From an uncultured Ruminiclostridium sp. (GTDB lineage Bacteria > Bacillota > Clostridia > Oscillospirales > Ruminococcaceae), in contig CAKSTB010000019.1 in NCBI GenBank assembly GCA_934490165.1, forward strand, positions 1 to 53,278: 53,278 bases of DNA, in the 5' to 3' direction. Below are positions 33,952-42,103 of this stretch, piece by piece. The translations under genes and the position numbers were made by a program. The notes below the pieces were generated by a model. That model worked only from the letters and a program-made list of their open reading frames with translations. It did no database searches and was not told where the DNA came from. Position 1 is the stretch's first letter, and each line of letters opens with the position of its first letter.

Positions 33952-34692
33952 TTGCCTGACATATATAAGCACGGCTACGAAAATTTCAAAAAGATAACGA
34001 TGTTGTTCATATTACAGATAATTCTCGGCATTCTGCCGTTTATCCTGCTTGTTGTCTACATCGGATTTTCACTGTATACGAATGTTATACTCGGATACAT
34101 TTTTATCGCGGTAATGGCGGTTACCGCCGCGTTGAATTTTACTATAACCAAGCGCTATAACGCATTACTTTCAGGCTTCCGCGGCGAAAAATCGCTTATG
34201 AAAACAGTGAAAAAGCTCGGAAGCGGTTACACCGTGTTTTCAAATCTTCCTGTCAGGTATAAGAAAAACAGAAGCGAGATAGACCTGCTGGTTCTGTGCG
34301 ACAGGTACATTATTATAATAGAAGTGAAAAATCACTCCGGCTATATCTACGGTAATCATAAGGACGAAGCGTGGATCCAAAGAAAGATATACCGCGGAGG
34401 AAAGACCACGGAAACAAGCATGACAAGTCCTATCCGTCAGATGCGCCGTCAGCGTGATATCATAAAATCGATACTGAGAGCAAACGACCTTGATCAGTGG
34501 GTGGATACGGTGCTCTACTTTTCCGCTCCTACCGTTCATCTCTATCTTGACCTCAATGACAGCGACAATGTATGTTCGAGTGAAAAGGAACTGCTTGAAT
34601 TTCTGCGTACCTACCATTCGCCAAAGCCTATTGATCCGGGCAAGCTCGAAAAGATCAAACTGCTTTTCAAAGATATGTGTTCAAATAAATAA
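33952..34692 (+). CDS. NERD-domain membrane protein
   Basis: A 246-residue protein. Two membrane helices (LFILQIILGILPFILLVVYIGF and VILGYIFIAVMAVTAALNF) are followed by a NERD domain: SGYTVFSNLPVRYKKNRSEIDLLVLCDRYIIIIEVKNHSG, with the Asp and EVK residues of a restriction-nuclease-like core. Activity of the family is unproven. The start is TTG at 33952, backed by AAAGGTGG. It is followed by its own terminator. Confidence 0.82.
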   Translation: MPDIYKHGYENFKKITMLFILQIILGILPFILLVVYIGFSLYTNVILGYIFIAVMAVTAALNFTITKRYNALLSGFRGEKSLMKTVKKLGSGYTVFSNLPVRYKKNRSEIDLLVLCDRYIIIIEVKNHSGYIYGNHKDEAWIQRKIYRGGKTTETSMTSPIRQMRRQRDIIKSILRANDLDQWVDTVLYFSAPTVHLYLDLNDSDNVCSSEKELLEFLRTYHSPKPIDPGKLEKIKLLFKDMCSNK

Positions 34693-34697
34693 CCGCA

Positions 34698-34728
34698 TTT
34701 CCCGACATTAAATACGTCGGGAAATTTT
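34698..34728 (+). terminator. terminator after the NERD gene
   Basis: TTTCCCGAC / GTCGGGAAA (34698-34706 and 34716-34724), then TTTTAT. Confidence 0.8.
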
Positions 34729-34744
34729 ATCTGTAGAGTTTTAA

Positions 34745-34756
34745 GTAAACGTTTAC
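34745..34756. promoter_or_regulatory. isolated palindrome GTAAACGTTTAC
   Basis: Perfect 12-bp palindrome with a central CG, of the LacI/CcpA operator type, about 160 bp before the small-RNA promoter. No LacI-family gene is in this window. Confidence 0.3.
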
Positions 34757-34914
34757 CCGATTCTGTTTCAATTTACAGTAAAATAATTGCAGAAAAGTGT
34801 CGGGAAACTGTAAAATCTCTGTATTTCATTGTGCAACATTCACAAAACAAATCTGATATCTTATAAATTTTTCACAATTTTTGCGTTTCTACACAAAAAT
34901 CAGCTAGCAAGCGA

Positions 34915-34943
34915 TTGACAAATTGGTAAAATTGCGATATAAT
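34915..34943 (+). promoter_or_regulatory. promoter of a putative small RNA
   Basis: TTGACA (34915-34920), 17-bp spacer, TATAAT (34938-34943): perfect sigma-A consensus with no gene behind it. Confidence 0.85.
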
Positions 34944-34949
34944 AAAGCC

Positions 34950-35071
34950 ATCGTAAGACACATGAATTGGTGCTTACGAGGTTTTAGTTTTTTAGTTGTC
35001 TCCTTTCTTTTGTTCTACACATTATACATTATTTGATTTGAGAGCGTGAGTTTGTCACGCTCAATTTTTTT
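34950..35071 (+). ncRNA. putative small regulatory RNA, about 120 nt
   Basis: A transcript from the promoter above would start near 34950. It folds a 5' hairpin (TCGTAAG-A-CAC / GTG-CTTACGA, 34951-34979, loop ATGAATTG). A U-rich unpaired stretch with UCUCCUUUCUUUU (about 34999-35011) follows, complementary to AAAGGAGA-type ribosome binding sites. It ends at a perfect terminator (GAGCGTGA / TCACGCTC, 35042-35062, then seven T). There is no open frame with a ribosome site. This is the usual build of an mRNA-binding trans-acting small RNA. I recognise no family. Confidence 0.68.
35042..35071 (+). terminator. terminator of the putative small RNA
   Basis: 8-bp perfect stem GAGCGTGA / TCACGCTC, loop GTTTG, then AATTTTTTTG. 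Confidence 0.9.
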
Positions 35072-35190
35072 GTCCTTTTTTATTCATATTATGGAAATGT
35101 TGCTGTGATATCCTGAAATATAAGAGCAAAGTATGATGTGTTCTGTTCATAACGGACAGTTCGTTTAAACCGCAGTTACCGCATGAGTCT

Positions 35191-35530
35191 GCCGTTTCGA
35201 TATCCTGAGTATAGTGGTAGCATTATTAAAGGCAGAATTTGGAGCGCCGCATCGGCGCAGGCGGAATTTGGAACGCCGCATCGCAGTTATAAATACAATT
35301 GTAAATTACTTTTAACGTTTAATCCCGCCGTTTCGATATCCTGCGTATAGCAGAAATGTTATTGTAGGCGGAATTTGGAGCGCCGCATCGGCGCAAGGCG
35401 GAATTGTCAGCGGCGACCCGCATTAAGAAACATTATAAATTTCATAAAATAATTAATCCCGCCGTTTCGCTATCCTGAGTATAGCAATATCGTTATTGTA
35501 GGCGGAATTGTCAGCGGCGACCCGCCGCCG
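35191..35530. repeat. three-copy interspersed intergenic repeat
   Basis: Three related units begin at 35191, 35327 and 35461 with GCCGTTTCGATATCCTG (one or two changes), followed by GTATAG, a variable stretch and GGCGGAATT. Downstream they carry mosaics of two endings: TTGGAGCGCCGCATCGGCGC (contains the palindrome GCGCCG-CAT-CGGCGC) and GTCAGCGGCGACCCG. Unit spacing is about 135 bp with AT-rich joins. There is no open frame and no even spacer, so it is not a CRISPR array. Probably a dispersed palindromic repeat family. Confidence 0.75.
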
Positions 35531-35618
35531 TATGAATATTTTGTGAAAAGTGTGGAATTTGTGCTCAGAATATGGTATACTATAAAACAGTGTTTAAAAC
35601 CGAGAAAGGAATGAACAG

Positions 35619-36884
35619 ATGAGTAATATAATCAACCGCAGAAAAATAGCAGACGGTGTGTACTTCAGCAGTATCACCGACAAGCGCTATAAAAAGAATT
35701 TAATTTCAGTGGCATTTTCAACACAGCTCAGCGAGGATACGGCAACCGAGAACGTGATCGTTCCGCTCATGCTTACCAAATGCAACTCAAAGCTCCCCTC
35801 ATATAAGGCTTTCAACAACAGAATGTCAAGACTGTATGCGTCAAATATCGGAGGCACGACAGGCAGACAGTACGACTTGCAGACGATTTCGTTCGGTGCG
35901 TACTATCTCGATGATGTTTACGCTCTGGCAGGCGAAAAAATGACGGATATAATGACCGACATTCTGATAGACTGCCTTACTTCGCCCGTTACGGAAAACG
36001 GAGCGTTCTCCGCTAAATTTACCGAGCTCGAAAAGAAGACGGCTATCGACAATATCGAAACCGCTATCAACGATAAGCGTTCTTATGCTATAGAGCGCGC
36101 GATGAGGACTATCTGTAAGGGTGAGCCTGCAAGCGTATGCTCATACGGTACAATAGAAAAAGCACAGCAGATAACTCCCGAGAGCGCATATAAGGCTTAT
36201 CGCCGTATGCTTGAAACTATGCCGTGTGAGATAATCTGCACAGGCTGCAGCGACTTTGACGGAGTAGCGGAAAAGTTCGCCGCAGCATTTGAAAAGGCAG
36301 GCAGACACGATATCGAAACAACTTCCATAAGCAGAAGCCCGATAAAGGACAAGACAGAAGAGGTTACAGAGCGTCTTACCGTAAATCAAAGCAAGCTCGT
36401 TCTCGGATTTAAGTCGCACTCGGACGATGACGCCGCACTGGTTATACTTCAGAAGATCTTTGGCGGCACAACTTCATCAAAGCTGTTCCAGAACGTAAGA
36501 GAAAAAATGTCGCTGTGCTATTATTGTTCAGCCGCAAGAAATGACCTTAAGGGCATAATGCTTGTAAACAGCGGCGTTGAAAACGAGAACATCGAAAAGA
36601 CAAGGAATGCCGTTGTAGATCAGCTTGATGAAATAAAGAACGGCAACTTTACCGACGAAGATATCAATTTTGCCGAAATGGCTATCAAAAATGATTTCAA
36701 GAGTGTTGCGGACAGCGCAGGAAACGTCAGCAACTGGTACTTTGACTGTATCAGAAAGAATGATATCGTAACTCCCGAAGAGAAGCTTGAACGTTATCTC
36801 GGCGTTTCGAAAGAACGCATAATCGATGCCGCAAAATCTATGGTACTTGACAGCGTCTATGTACTCACAGGAAATGAAGAATAA
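35619..36884 (+). CDS. yfmF: M16-family peptidase-like protein YfmF
   Basis: A 421-residue M16 homologue lacking the HxxEH zinc motif, as in B. subtilis YfmF. It has the M16 fold signature with GGTTSSKLFQNVREKMSLCYYCSA in the C-terminal half. In other Firmicutes the pair YfmF-YfmH is linked to processing of an EF-P modification. It pairs with the active partner next door, whose ribosome site starts at its stop codon. GAAAGGA precedes the start. Confidence 0.88.
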   Translation: MSNIINRRKIADGVYFSSITDKRYKKNLISVAFSTQLSEDTATENVIVPLMLTKCNSKLPSYKAFNNRMSRLYASNIGGTTGRQYDLQTISFGAYYLDDVYALAGEKMTDIMTDILIDCLTSPVTENGAFSAKFTELEKKTAIDNIETAINDKRSYAIERAMRTICKGEPASVCSYGTIEKAQQITPESAYKAYRRMLETMPCEIICTGCSDFDGVAEKFAAAFEKAGRHDIETTSISRSPIKDKTEEVTERLTVNQSKLVLGFKSHSDDDAALVILQKIFGGTTSSKLFQNVREKMSLCYYCSAARNDLKGIMLVNSGVENENIEKTRNAVVDQLDEIKNGNFTDEDINFAEMAIKNDFKSVADSAGNVSNWYFDCIRKNDIVTPEEKLERYLGVSKERIIDAAKSMVLDSVYVLTGNEE

Positions 36885-36901
36885 TGAAAGGAGCTGTCAT
36901 A

Positions 36902-38170
36902 ATGGAAAAGATAACAAACTCACGCATAAAAGGAGAATACCTCAGAATAAAGCATAAGAGCGGTGCTACTATCCTTTTATATCCGATGAAGGGCTATTCG
37001 ACCGCGTATGCACTGTTCGGCACAAAGTACGGCTCGGTCGATACGACATTCAAGACAGACGAAGACCCCGATTTTGTAACAGTTCCCGAGGGTATAGCGC
37101 ACTATCTTGAGCACAAGCTGTTTGAGAATGACGAATGTGACGCATTTGATCTTTATGCTAAGACCGGCGCAAACGCAAACGCATATACAAGCTTTGACAA
37201 GACAGCATACCTTTTCAGCTGTTCACAGAAGTTTGAGGAAAATCTGCGTATACTGCTCGGCTTTGTACAAGAGCCTTATTTCACCGATGCGACCGTTGCC
37301 AAGGAACAGGGAATTATCGGACAGGAAATAAGAATGTATGAGGACGATCCCGGTTGGAGAGTATTTTTCAACTGCTTACAGGCAATGTATGAAAAGAACC
37401 CTGTAAGAATAGATATCGCGGGTACGATCGAGAGTATAGCAAAGATAGACAAGGATCTGCTTTACCGTTGCTATAACACATTCTATAACCTTAATAATAT
37501 GGTTATCGCCATTGCGGGCAATTTCGACGTTGACAAGACGCTTGAAATCTGCGATGAGCTGCTGAAGCCTTCTGAGGATCACGGACTTCAGGTTATCGTT
37601 CCCGAAGAACCTGTTACAGTGCACGAAAAGAGAAATGTGCAGAAGCTTTCCTGTGCTATCCCGCTGTTCAATATCGGCTGGAAGTTCCCACCTTACTCGG
37701 GAAAGGAACAGCATAAGAATTATATCATCTATAATATCCTTATGGAGCTTTGTCTCGGAAAGACATCGGATTTCTACAACAGAATGTATGAGAGCGGACT
37801 GCTCAACGACTCTTTTAATGTCGGCGTTTTCTGCGGCAGAGGATTTTTCAGCGTAATAGCCGACGGTGAATCTTCCGATCCCGACAAGGTGCTTGCGGAG
37901 ATAGAAAAAGAGCTTCATCGCCTGAGAGAAGAGGGTCTTGACGAGGAAGAGTTCATCACTATCCGCAACAAGACTTACGGTGAGCTTGCGGCAGGCTTTA
38001 ACAATGTTGAATCGGTTGCAAACGCAATGCTTTCAAATGAGATAAACGGCGTAGGAATATACGACGGTATAGAAATTACGGCAAACACCACATTTGCCGA
38101 CATAAAATCGGCGCTTGACAGCCTGGATATCGAAAATAACTCAATATCCATAATCGAGCCTGCCGATTAA
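36902..38170 (+). CDS. yfmH: M16-family zinc peptidase YfmH
   Basis: A 422-residue M16 peptidase with the inverted zinc motif HYLEHKLFE (HxxEH) and the downstream Glu in the KEQGIIGQEIRMYEDDP region. It would form a heterodimer with the preceding inactive subunit. The start at 36902 is chosen because AAAGGAG lies 10 nt before it; the ATG at 36884 would place that site inside the gene. Confidence 0.9.
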   Translation: MEKITNSRIKGEYLRIKHKSGATILLYPMKGYSTAYALFGTKYGSVDTTFKTDEDPDFVTVPEGIAHYLEHKLFENDECDAFDLYAKTGANANAYTSFDKTAYLFSCSQKFEENLRILLGFVQEPYFTDATVAKEQGIIGQEIRMYEDDPGWRVFFNCLQAMYEKNPVRIDIAGTIESIAKIDKDLLYRCYNTFYNLNNMVIAIAGNFDVDKTLEICDELLKPSEDHGLQVIVPEEPVTVHEKRNVQKLSCAIPLFNIGWKFPPYSGKEQHKNYIIYNILMELCLGKTSDFYNRMYESGLLNDSFNVGVFCGRGFFSVIADGESSDPDKVLAEIEKELHRLREEGLDEEEFITIRNKTYGELAAGFNNVESVANAMLSNEINGVGIYDGIEITANTTFADIKSALDSLDIENNSISIIEPAD

Positions 38171-38191
38171 ATATAAGCGAGGAATTATAAT

Positions 38192-39346
38192 ATGAGCGGT
38201 TTATTAAACATTATGACCGAGGCGGTGAACGAAGTTCCGAGAATTGAATTTCCCAATCTGTTCGACAAGTCGATCATCGTAAACAGGGTGGCGTTCAACC
38301 TTTTCGGCGTTGATATCTACTGGTACGGAGTTATTATTGCGGTAGGCGTAATTCTTGCGTTCGTCTATGCAATGCATAAGTGCAAGCAGTTCGGTCTTAT
38401 CCCCGACCACGTTTTTGATGTGGCTTTTGTGGCTATCATTTTCGGATTTATCGGAGCGAGAGCGTACTATTGTATATTTATTGACACGGATATCAATTTC
38501 TTTGACCTGCGGCACGGCGGTCTTGCAATATACGGCGGTATAATTGCGGCAGCAATTGCGGCGGCTATTACCTGCGTTATCCACAAGGTAAATCTCCCTG
38601 CAATGTTCGATGTAGGCGGTCTTGGACTGCTTATCGGACAGTGCATAGGCAGATGGGGCAACTTTGTAAACCAGGAAGCTTACGGCGCTCCTACAGCCGG
38701 CTCACTGCCGTGGGGCATGACAGGTACGACTATTATAAACGACCCTGTGGTAATAGCTAAGCAGGCAGAGCTTGACGCGGCGGGTAACGGTCTGTTCGCG
38801 CTCGTTCACCCTTGCTTCCTTTATGAGAGCTTATGGTGCCTTATCGGATTTATAGCACTGCATTTCTATTCAAAGAAGCTGAAAACCTTTGACGGTGAGA
38901 TTTTCCTGCTGTATATAACATGGTACGGCTTAGGTCGCTTCTGGATAGAGGCGATGCGTACAGACAGCCTGTTCATCGGACCTTTCAAGGTATCCCAGAT
39001 AGTAGCCGGCGTATGCGTTGTTGTCGGACTTGCATTGTTCATTCTCTGCAAGATTTTCAAGACGAAGAAACGCGGCTATGTTATGTATAAGGACAGCGAT
39101 GCCTGCAAGGAAAAGAACGAGGCTTATTATGCGCGTCAGAAGATGCTTGAGGAAAAGGCTAAGGCTAAGAAGGCTATGAAGCAGGCGGGAGAAGCCGCTC
39201 CGAGCATAATCGTCGGCGATGATGAAGAATCCGAAAAGGAAGAAAAGCCTGCCGAAGCCGATAAGTCTGAAGAAAAGGCTGAAAAACCCGAAGAAAACAG
39301 CGAAGAAGAAAAGTCGGATACCCCTGATAAAACGGAGGAAGAATAA
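38192..39346 (+). CDS. lgt: prolipoprotein diacylglyceryl transferase with charged tail
   Basis: A 384-residue membrane enzyme that attaches diacylglycerol to the lipobox Cys of prelipoproteins. Seven membrane helices; HGGLAIYGGIIAA, the signature GRWGNFVNQEAYG and the C-terminal YGLGRFWIEAMRTDSLF are typical. About 70 residues past the last helix form a Lys/Glu-rich tail (KAKAKKAMKQAGE onward) not needed by the family, probably cytoplasmic. It ends TAATG, sharing a base with folD. Confidence 0.94.
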   Translation: MSGLLNIMTEAVNEVPRIEFPNLFDKSIIVNRVAFNLFGVDIYWYGVIIAVGVILAFVYAMHKCKQFGLIPDHVFDVAFVAIIFGFIGARAYYCIFIDTDINFFDLRHGGLAIYGGIIAAAIAAAITCVIHKVNLPAMFDVGGLGLLIGQCIGRWGNFVNQEAYGAPTAGSLPWGMTGTTIINDPVVIAKQAELDAAGNGLFALVHPCFLYESLWCLIGFIALHFYSKKLKTFDGEIFLLYITWYGLGRFWIEAMRTDSLFIGPFKVSQIVAGVCVVVGLALFILCKIFKTKKRGYVMYKDSDACKEKNEAYYARQKMLEEKAKAKKAMKQAGEAAPSIIVGDDEESEKEEKPAEADKSEEKAEKPEENSEEEKSDTPDKTEEE

Positions 39347-40185
39347 TGAATCTTATTGACGGAAAAGCAGTATCGGCAAGAGTTAAAGAGCAGATCCGTG
39401 CCGAGATAGAGCGCGACAAGCTTGATATCGGACTTGCAGTTATAATAGTAGGCAACAATCAGGCAAGCCGTGTTTATGTAAACAATAAGAAAAAAGCTTG
39501 CGAGGTATGCGGAATAAAGTCATACGAGTATGCTCTGCCCGAGGATACGACACAGGACGAGCTTATGGAGCTTATCGATACGCTCAACAAGGACGATAAG
39601 GTAAACGGCATACTCTGTCAGTTACCGCTCCCAAAGCACCTTGATGAAGAAAAGGTTATCGAAGCAATTTCACCGCTCAAGGACGTTGACGCATTCAACG
39701 CCGTTAATGTCGGTAAGATAATGATAGGCAATTATGCGTTCCTGCCATGCACACCCGCAGGTGTTATGGAGCTTATTCACAGCACAGGCGTATCGGTCGA
39801 GGGCAAAGAGTGCGTTGTTATCGGCAGATCCAATATAGTCGGAAAGCCTATGGCTATGCTTTTGCTCCACGAGAATGCAACAGTTACCGTATGCCATTCG
39901 AGAACCAAGGATCTTGCAGAAGTTTGCCGCAGAGCCGACATTTTAGTCAGCGCAGTCGGCAGGGCGGATTTCGTTACAGCCGATATGGTAAAGGATGGCG
40001 CAGTGGTAATTGATGTCGGAATGAACAGAAACGCCGAAAACAAGCTCTGCGGTGATGTTAAGTTCGATGAGGTAGCTTCCAAGTGCTCGTACATAACACC
40101 TGTTCCCGGCGGTGTAGGACCTATGACGATAGCTATGCTTATGAAGAACACGCTTATGGCAAAGCGCATACAGGCAAAAGCATGA
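39346..40185 (+). CDS. folD: methylenetetrahydrofolate dehydrogenase/cyclohydrolase
   Basis: A 279-residue bifunctional enzyme interconverting methylene-, methenyl- and formyl-tetrahydrofolate with NADP. YVNNKKKACE carries the catalytic Lys; LCQLPLPKHL, VIGRSNIVGKPMA and PVPGGVGPMTIAMLMKNT are signature motifs. Coupled to lgt by a one-base overlap. Confidence 0.96.
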   Translation: MNLIDGKAVSARVKEQIRAEIERDKLDIGLAVIIVGNNQASRVYVNNKKKACEVCGIKSYEYALPEDTTQDELMELIDTLNKDDKVNGILCQLPLPKHLDEEKVIEAISPLKDVDAFNAVNVGKIMIGNYAFLPCTPAGVMELIHSTGVSVEGKECVVIGRSNIVGKPMAMLLLHENATVTVCHSRTKDLAEVCRRADILVSAVGRADFVTADMVKDGAVVIDVGMNRNAENKLCGDVKFDEVASKCSYITPVPGGVGPMTIAMLMKNTLMAKRIQAKA

Positions 40186-40385
40186 ATAAGCAGGTAAATA
40201 GTCCGTTTAAAAAAGCAGGGCAGGGCGGCAACAAGCGTTTTCTTATAAATGCCGTTATACTTGCCGCAGGCTGTTTGCTTGTGATACTCCGAATGCCGAC
40301 GTGGGGCGTTGCACAGGTAGTGGTGCTTGTGCTATTTGCCGCACTCGCCGCATTTCAAGTTGTGCTTTATTTTAAACTGAAGTAG
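40182..40385 (+). CDS. small two-helix membrane protein
   Basis: A 67-residue protein (MNKQVNSPFKKAGQGGNKR then FLINAVILAAGCLLVILR and VVVLVLFAALAAFQVVLYF). A basic N-terminus and two membrane helices. It starts on an ATGA overlap with the folD stop, so it depends on coupled translation. No family recognised. Confidence 0.6.
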   Translation: MNKQVNSPFKKAGQGGNKRFLINAVILAAGCLLVILRMPTWGVAQVVVLVLFAALAAFQVVLYFKLK

Positions 40386-40434
40386 CATTGCGGCTTCAAC
40401 CCCGCAAAAAATACAGAAATTTAATAAACTCCTA

Positions 40435-40463
40435 TTGACAAACCTATCATAATGTGTTATGAT
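40435..40463 (+). promoter_or_regulatory. rpmG-secE-nusG-rplK-rplA promoter
   Basis: TTGACA (40435-40440), 17-bp spacer, TATGAT (40458-40463). Confidence 0.8.
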
Positions 40464-40469
40464 TATAGT

Positions 40470-40590
40470 ACCTCATTAGGGGTTTATTTTTTTGTGCCTT
40501 TTTTCAAAAAGACATAATAACCCCCGCCAAGGAAAAAGTCCGAGGCAACGAGGGAGGCTAAAGCCCTGAGGGCAAAAAAATAGGAGGTGC
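40470..40590 (+). promoter_or_regulatory. structured rpmG leader
   Basis: A leader of about 120 nt. GGGGTTTATT and AATAACCCC arms could pair (about 40479-40526), and GCCC-TGA-GGGC forms a hairpin near 40564-40574 followed by an A tract, just before AGGAGGTG. It may be an autoregulatory leader; no known class was recognised. Confidence 0.4.
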
Positions 40591-40595
40591 CGAAA

Positions 40596-40745
40596 GTGAG
40601 AGTTAAAATTACCCTTGCGTGTACTGAGTGCAAACAGCGCAACTACAACACCAAGAAGAACAAGAAGAACGATCCTGACAGAATTGAAATGAATAAGTAC
40701 TGCAGGTTCTGCAAGAAGCATACTCCACACAAGGAAACTAAGTAA
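40596..40745 (+). CDS. rpmG: 50S ribosomal protein L33
   Basis: A 49-residue bL33 protein: MRVKITLACTECKQRNY with paired Cys, and KYCRFCKKHTPHKETK with the second pair, so the zinc-binding form. GTG start behind AGGAGGTGCCGAAA. The exact start coordinate may be off by one base in my count; the stop at 40743-40745 is firm. First gene of the secE-nusG operon, the normal place in Firmicutes. Confidence 0.92.
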   Translation: MRVKITLACTECKQRNYNTKKNKKNDPDRIEMNKYCRFCKKHTPHKETK

Positions 40746-40756
40746 GGAGGTTTATG

Positions 40757-41047
40757 ATGGCTAAGGATGCAAGCTTGACTAAAGAAGCAGCGAAAGCGAA
40801 AAAGGCCAATGAAAAGAACAGCAAAAAGGCTGCTCTTGCAAAGAAGCCTAAGAAATCCATCGTAAAGTACTTCAAGGATTTAAAGTCCGAGTTCAAAAAG
40901 GTTGTGTGGCCAAGCAAGAAGACAGTATTCAACAACACAGTTGTTGTACTGGTTACCCTGATAGTATCGGGTATCTGTGTTTGGGGTCTTGACACTCTGT
41001 TCGCTACTCTGTTAAGATTAGCGCTCAATATGAGTGCCGCAGGCTAA
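40757..41047 (+). CDS. secE: preprotein translocase subunit SecE
   Basis: A 96-residue single-helix translocon subunit. An N-terminal Lys/Ala-rich stretch precedes YFKDLKSEFKKVVWPSKKTVFNNT, the conserved amphipathic part, and one membrane helix. Two adjacent ATGs occur; the second (40757) is better spaced from AAGGAGG than 40754. Confidence 0.93.
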   Translation: MAKDASLTKEAAKAKKANEKNSKKAALAKKPKKSIVKYFKDLKSEFKKVVWPSKKTVFNNTVVVLVTLIVSGICVWGLDTLFATLLRLALNMSAAG

Positions 41048-41075
41048 GTATTATTCAAGTAGGAGGGACTAAGGA

Positions 41076-41597
41076 ATGTCTGAGGCAAAATGGTATATTC
41101 TCCATACCTATTCCGGTTATGAAAACAAGGTAGCCAACAACATAATGAAGATTGTTGACAACAATAACCTGCACCATTTAATCGAAGAAGTTATGGTTCC
41201 TACCGAAACAGTGGTTGAGGAACACGACGGAAAGACGAAAACTTATGAAAGCAAGCTTTTCCCGAGTTACGTTTATGTTAAGATGGTACTGACCGATGAG
41301 TCATGGTACATCTGCCGTAACACGAGAGGCTGCACAGGTTTCGTAGGTCCGGGATCGAAGCCCATACCGCTGACAGACGAAGAGGTAAAGAACCTCGGAG
41401 TTACGACAAAGGTCGCAGAGATTTCATTTGCAGTAGGCGATACGATAAAGATCGTATCGGGTTCTCTTGAAGGCTTTGAAGGAACGGTTGATTCCATCGA
41501 TGAAGAGAACGGTACTGCTCAGGTTACGGTTTCCATGTTCGGAAGACCTACACCCGCAACGGTTGAAATATCCGCTGTGCAGAAAGTTGAAATTTAA
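41076..41597 (+). CDS. nusG: transcription antitermination factor NusG
   Basis: A 173-residue NusG: NGN domain (AKWYILHTYSGYENKVANNI, GYVYVKM-type strand as PSYVYVKM) and KOW domain (VGDTIKIVSGSLEGFEGTVDSIDEENG). Links RNA polymerase with Rho or the ribosome. Same operon as secE and rplK. Confidence 0.96.
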   Translation: MSEAKWYILHTYSGYENKVANNIMKIVDNNNLHHLIEEVMVPTETVVEEHDGKTKTYESKLFPSYVYVKMVLTDESWYICRNTRGCTGFVGPGSKPIPLTDEEVKNLGVTTKVAEISFAVGDTIKIVSGSLEGFEGTVDSIDEENGTAQVTVSMFGRPTPATVEISAVQKVEI

Positions 41598-41628
41598 GTT
41601 CTAATTGTTATTTTGGAGGTTGAGTAAA

Positions 41629-42054
41629 ATGGCTCAGAAGGTTACAGGATTTATAAAATTACAAATTCCTGCTGGCAAAGCAACACCAGCTCCCCCGGTT
41701 GGTCCTGCATTAGGTCAGCACGGTGTAAACATCATGGCGTTCACAAAGGAATTCAATGAGCGCACAAAGAATGACGCAGGTCTTATTATCCCTGTTGTTA
41801 TCACAGTTTATGCTGACAGAAGCTTTTCATTTATTACAAAGACTCCGCCTGCTGCCGTTCTTATCAAGAAGGCTTGCGGAATTGAAACAGCATCAGGCAC
41901 ACCCAACAAGACAAAGGTTGCCAAGATCACTAAGGCTCAGGTTCAGCAGATCGCTGAAACAAAGATGCGTGACTTAAACGCAGGTTCTATGGAAGCTGCT
42001 ATGTCTATGATCGCAGGCACAGCTCGTTCAATGGGTATCGAAGTAGTTGACTAA
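41629..42054 (+). CDS. rplK: 50S ribosomal protein L11
   Basis: A 141-residue uL11: KVTGFIKLQIPAGKATPAPPVGPALGQHGVNIM and KTPPAAVLIKKA are diagnostic. The start at 41629 follows GGAGGTTGAGTAAA; eight upstream codons in frame are rejected. Confidence 0.97.
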   Translation: MAQKVTGFIKLQIPAGKATPAPPVGPALGQHGVNIMAFTKEFNERTKNDAGLIIPVVITVYADRSFSFITKTPPAAVLIKKACGIETASGTPNKTKVAKITKAQVQQIAETKMRDLNAGSMEAAMSMIAGTARSMGIEVVD

Positions 42055-42061
42055 TTAAGAC

Positions 42062-42089
42062 GGTGGGAGGATAATTTCCGTTATACCAC
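42062..42089 (+). promoter_or_regulatory. possible L1-binding stem before rplA
   Basis: GTGG (42063-42066) and CCAC (42086-42089) could close a short stem around GGAGGATAATTTCCGTTATA, ahead of the rplA ribosome site. GGTGGGAG resembles L1-binding sequences, which would allow feedback. Weak, pattern-level evidence. Confidence 0.25.
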
Positions 42090-42103
42090 AAGGAGGATAA
42101 TGA

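Noticed and set aside
35191..35530. CRISPR array
   Set aside because: Only three imperfect units with mosaic tails, no even repeats or spacers, and no cas genes.
37376..37918. 180-codon open frame opposite yfmH
   Set aside because: Antisense shadow without a ribosome site.
40388..40407. Terminator after the folD operon
   Set aside because: TTGCGG/CCGCAA can pair but is followed by A residues, not T, on the plus strand.
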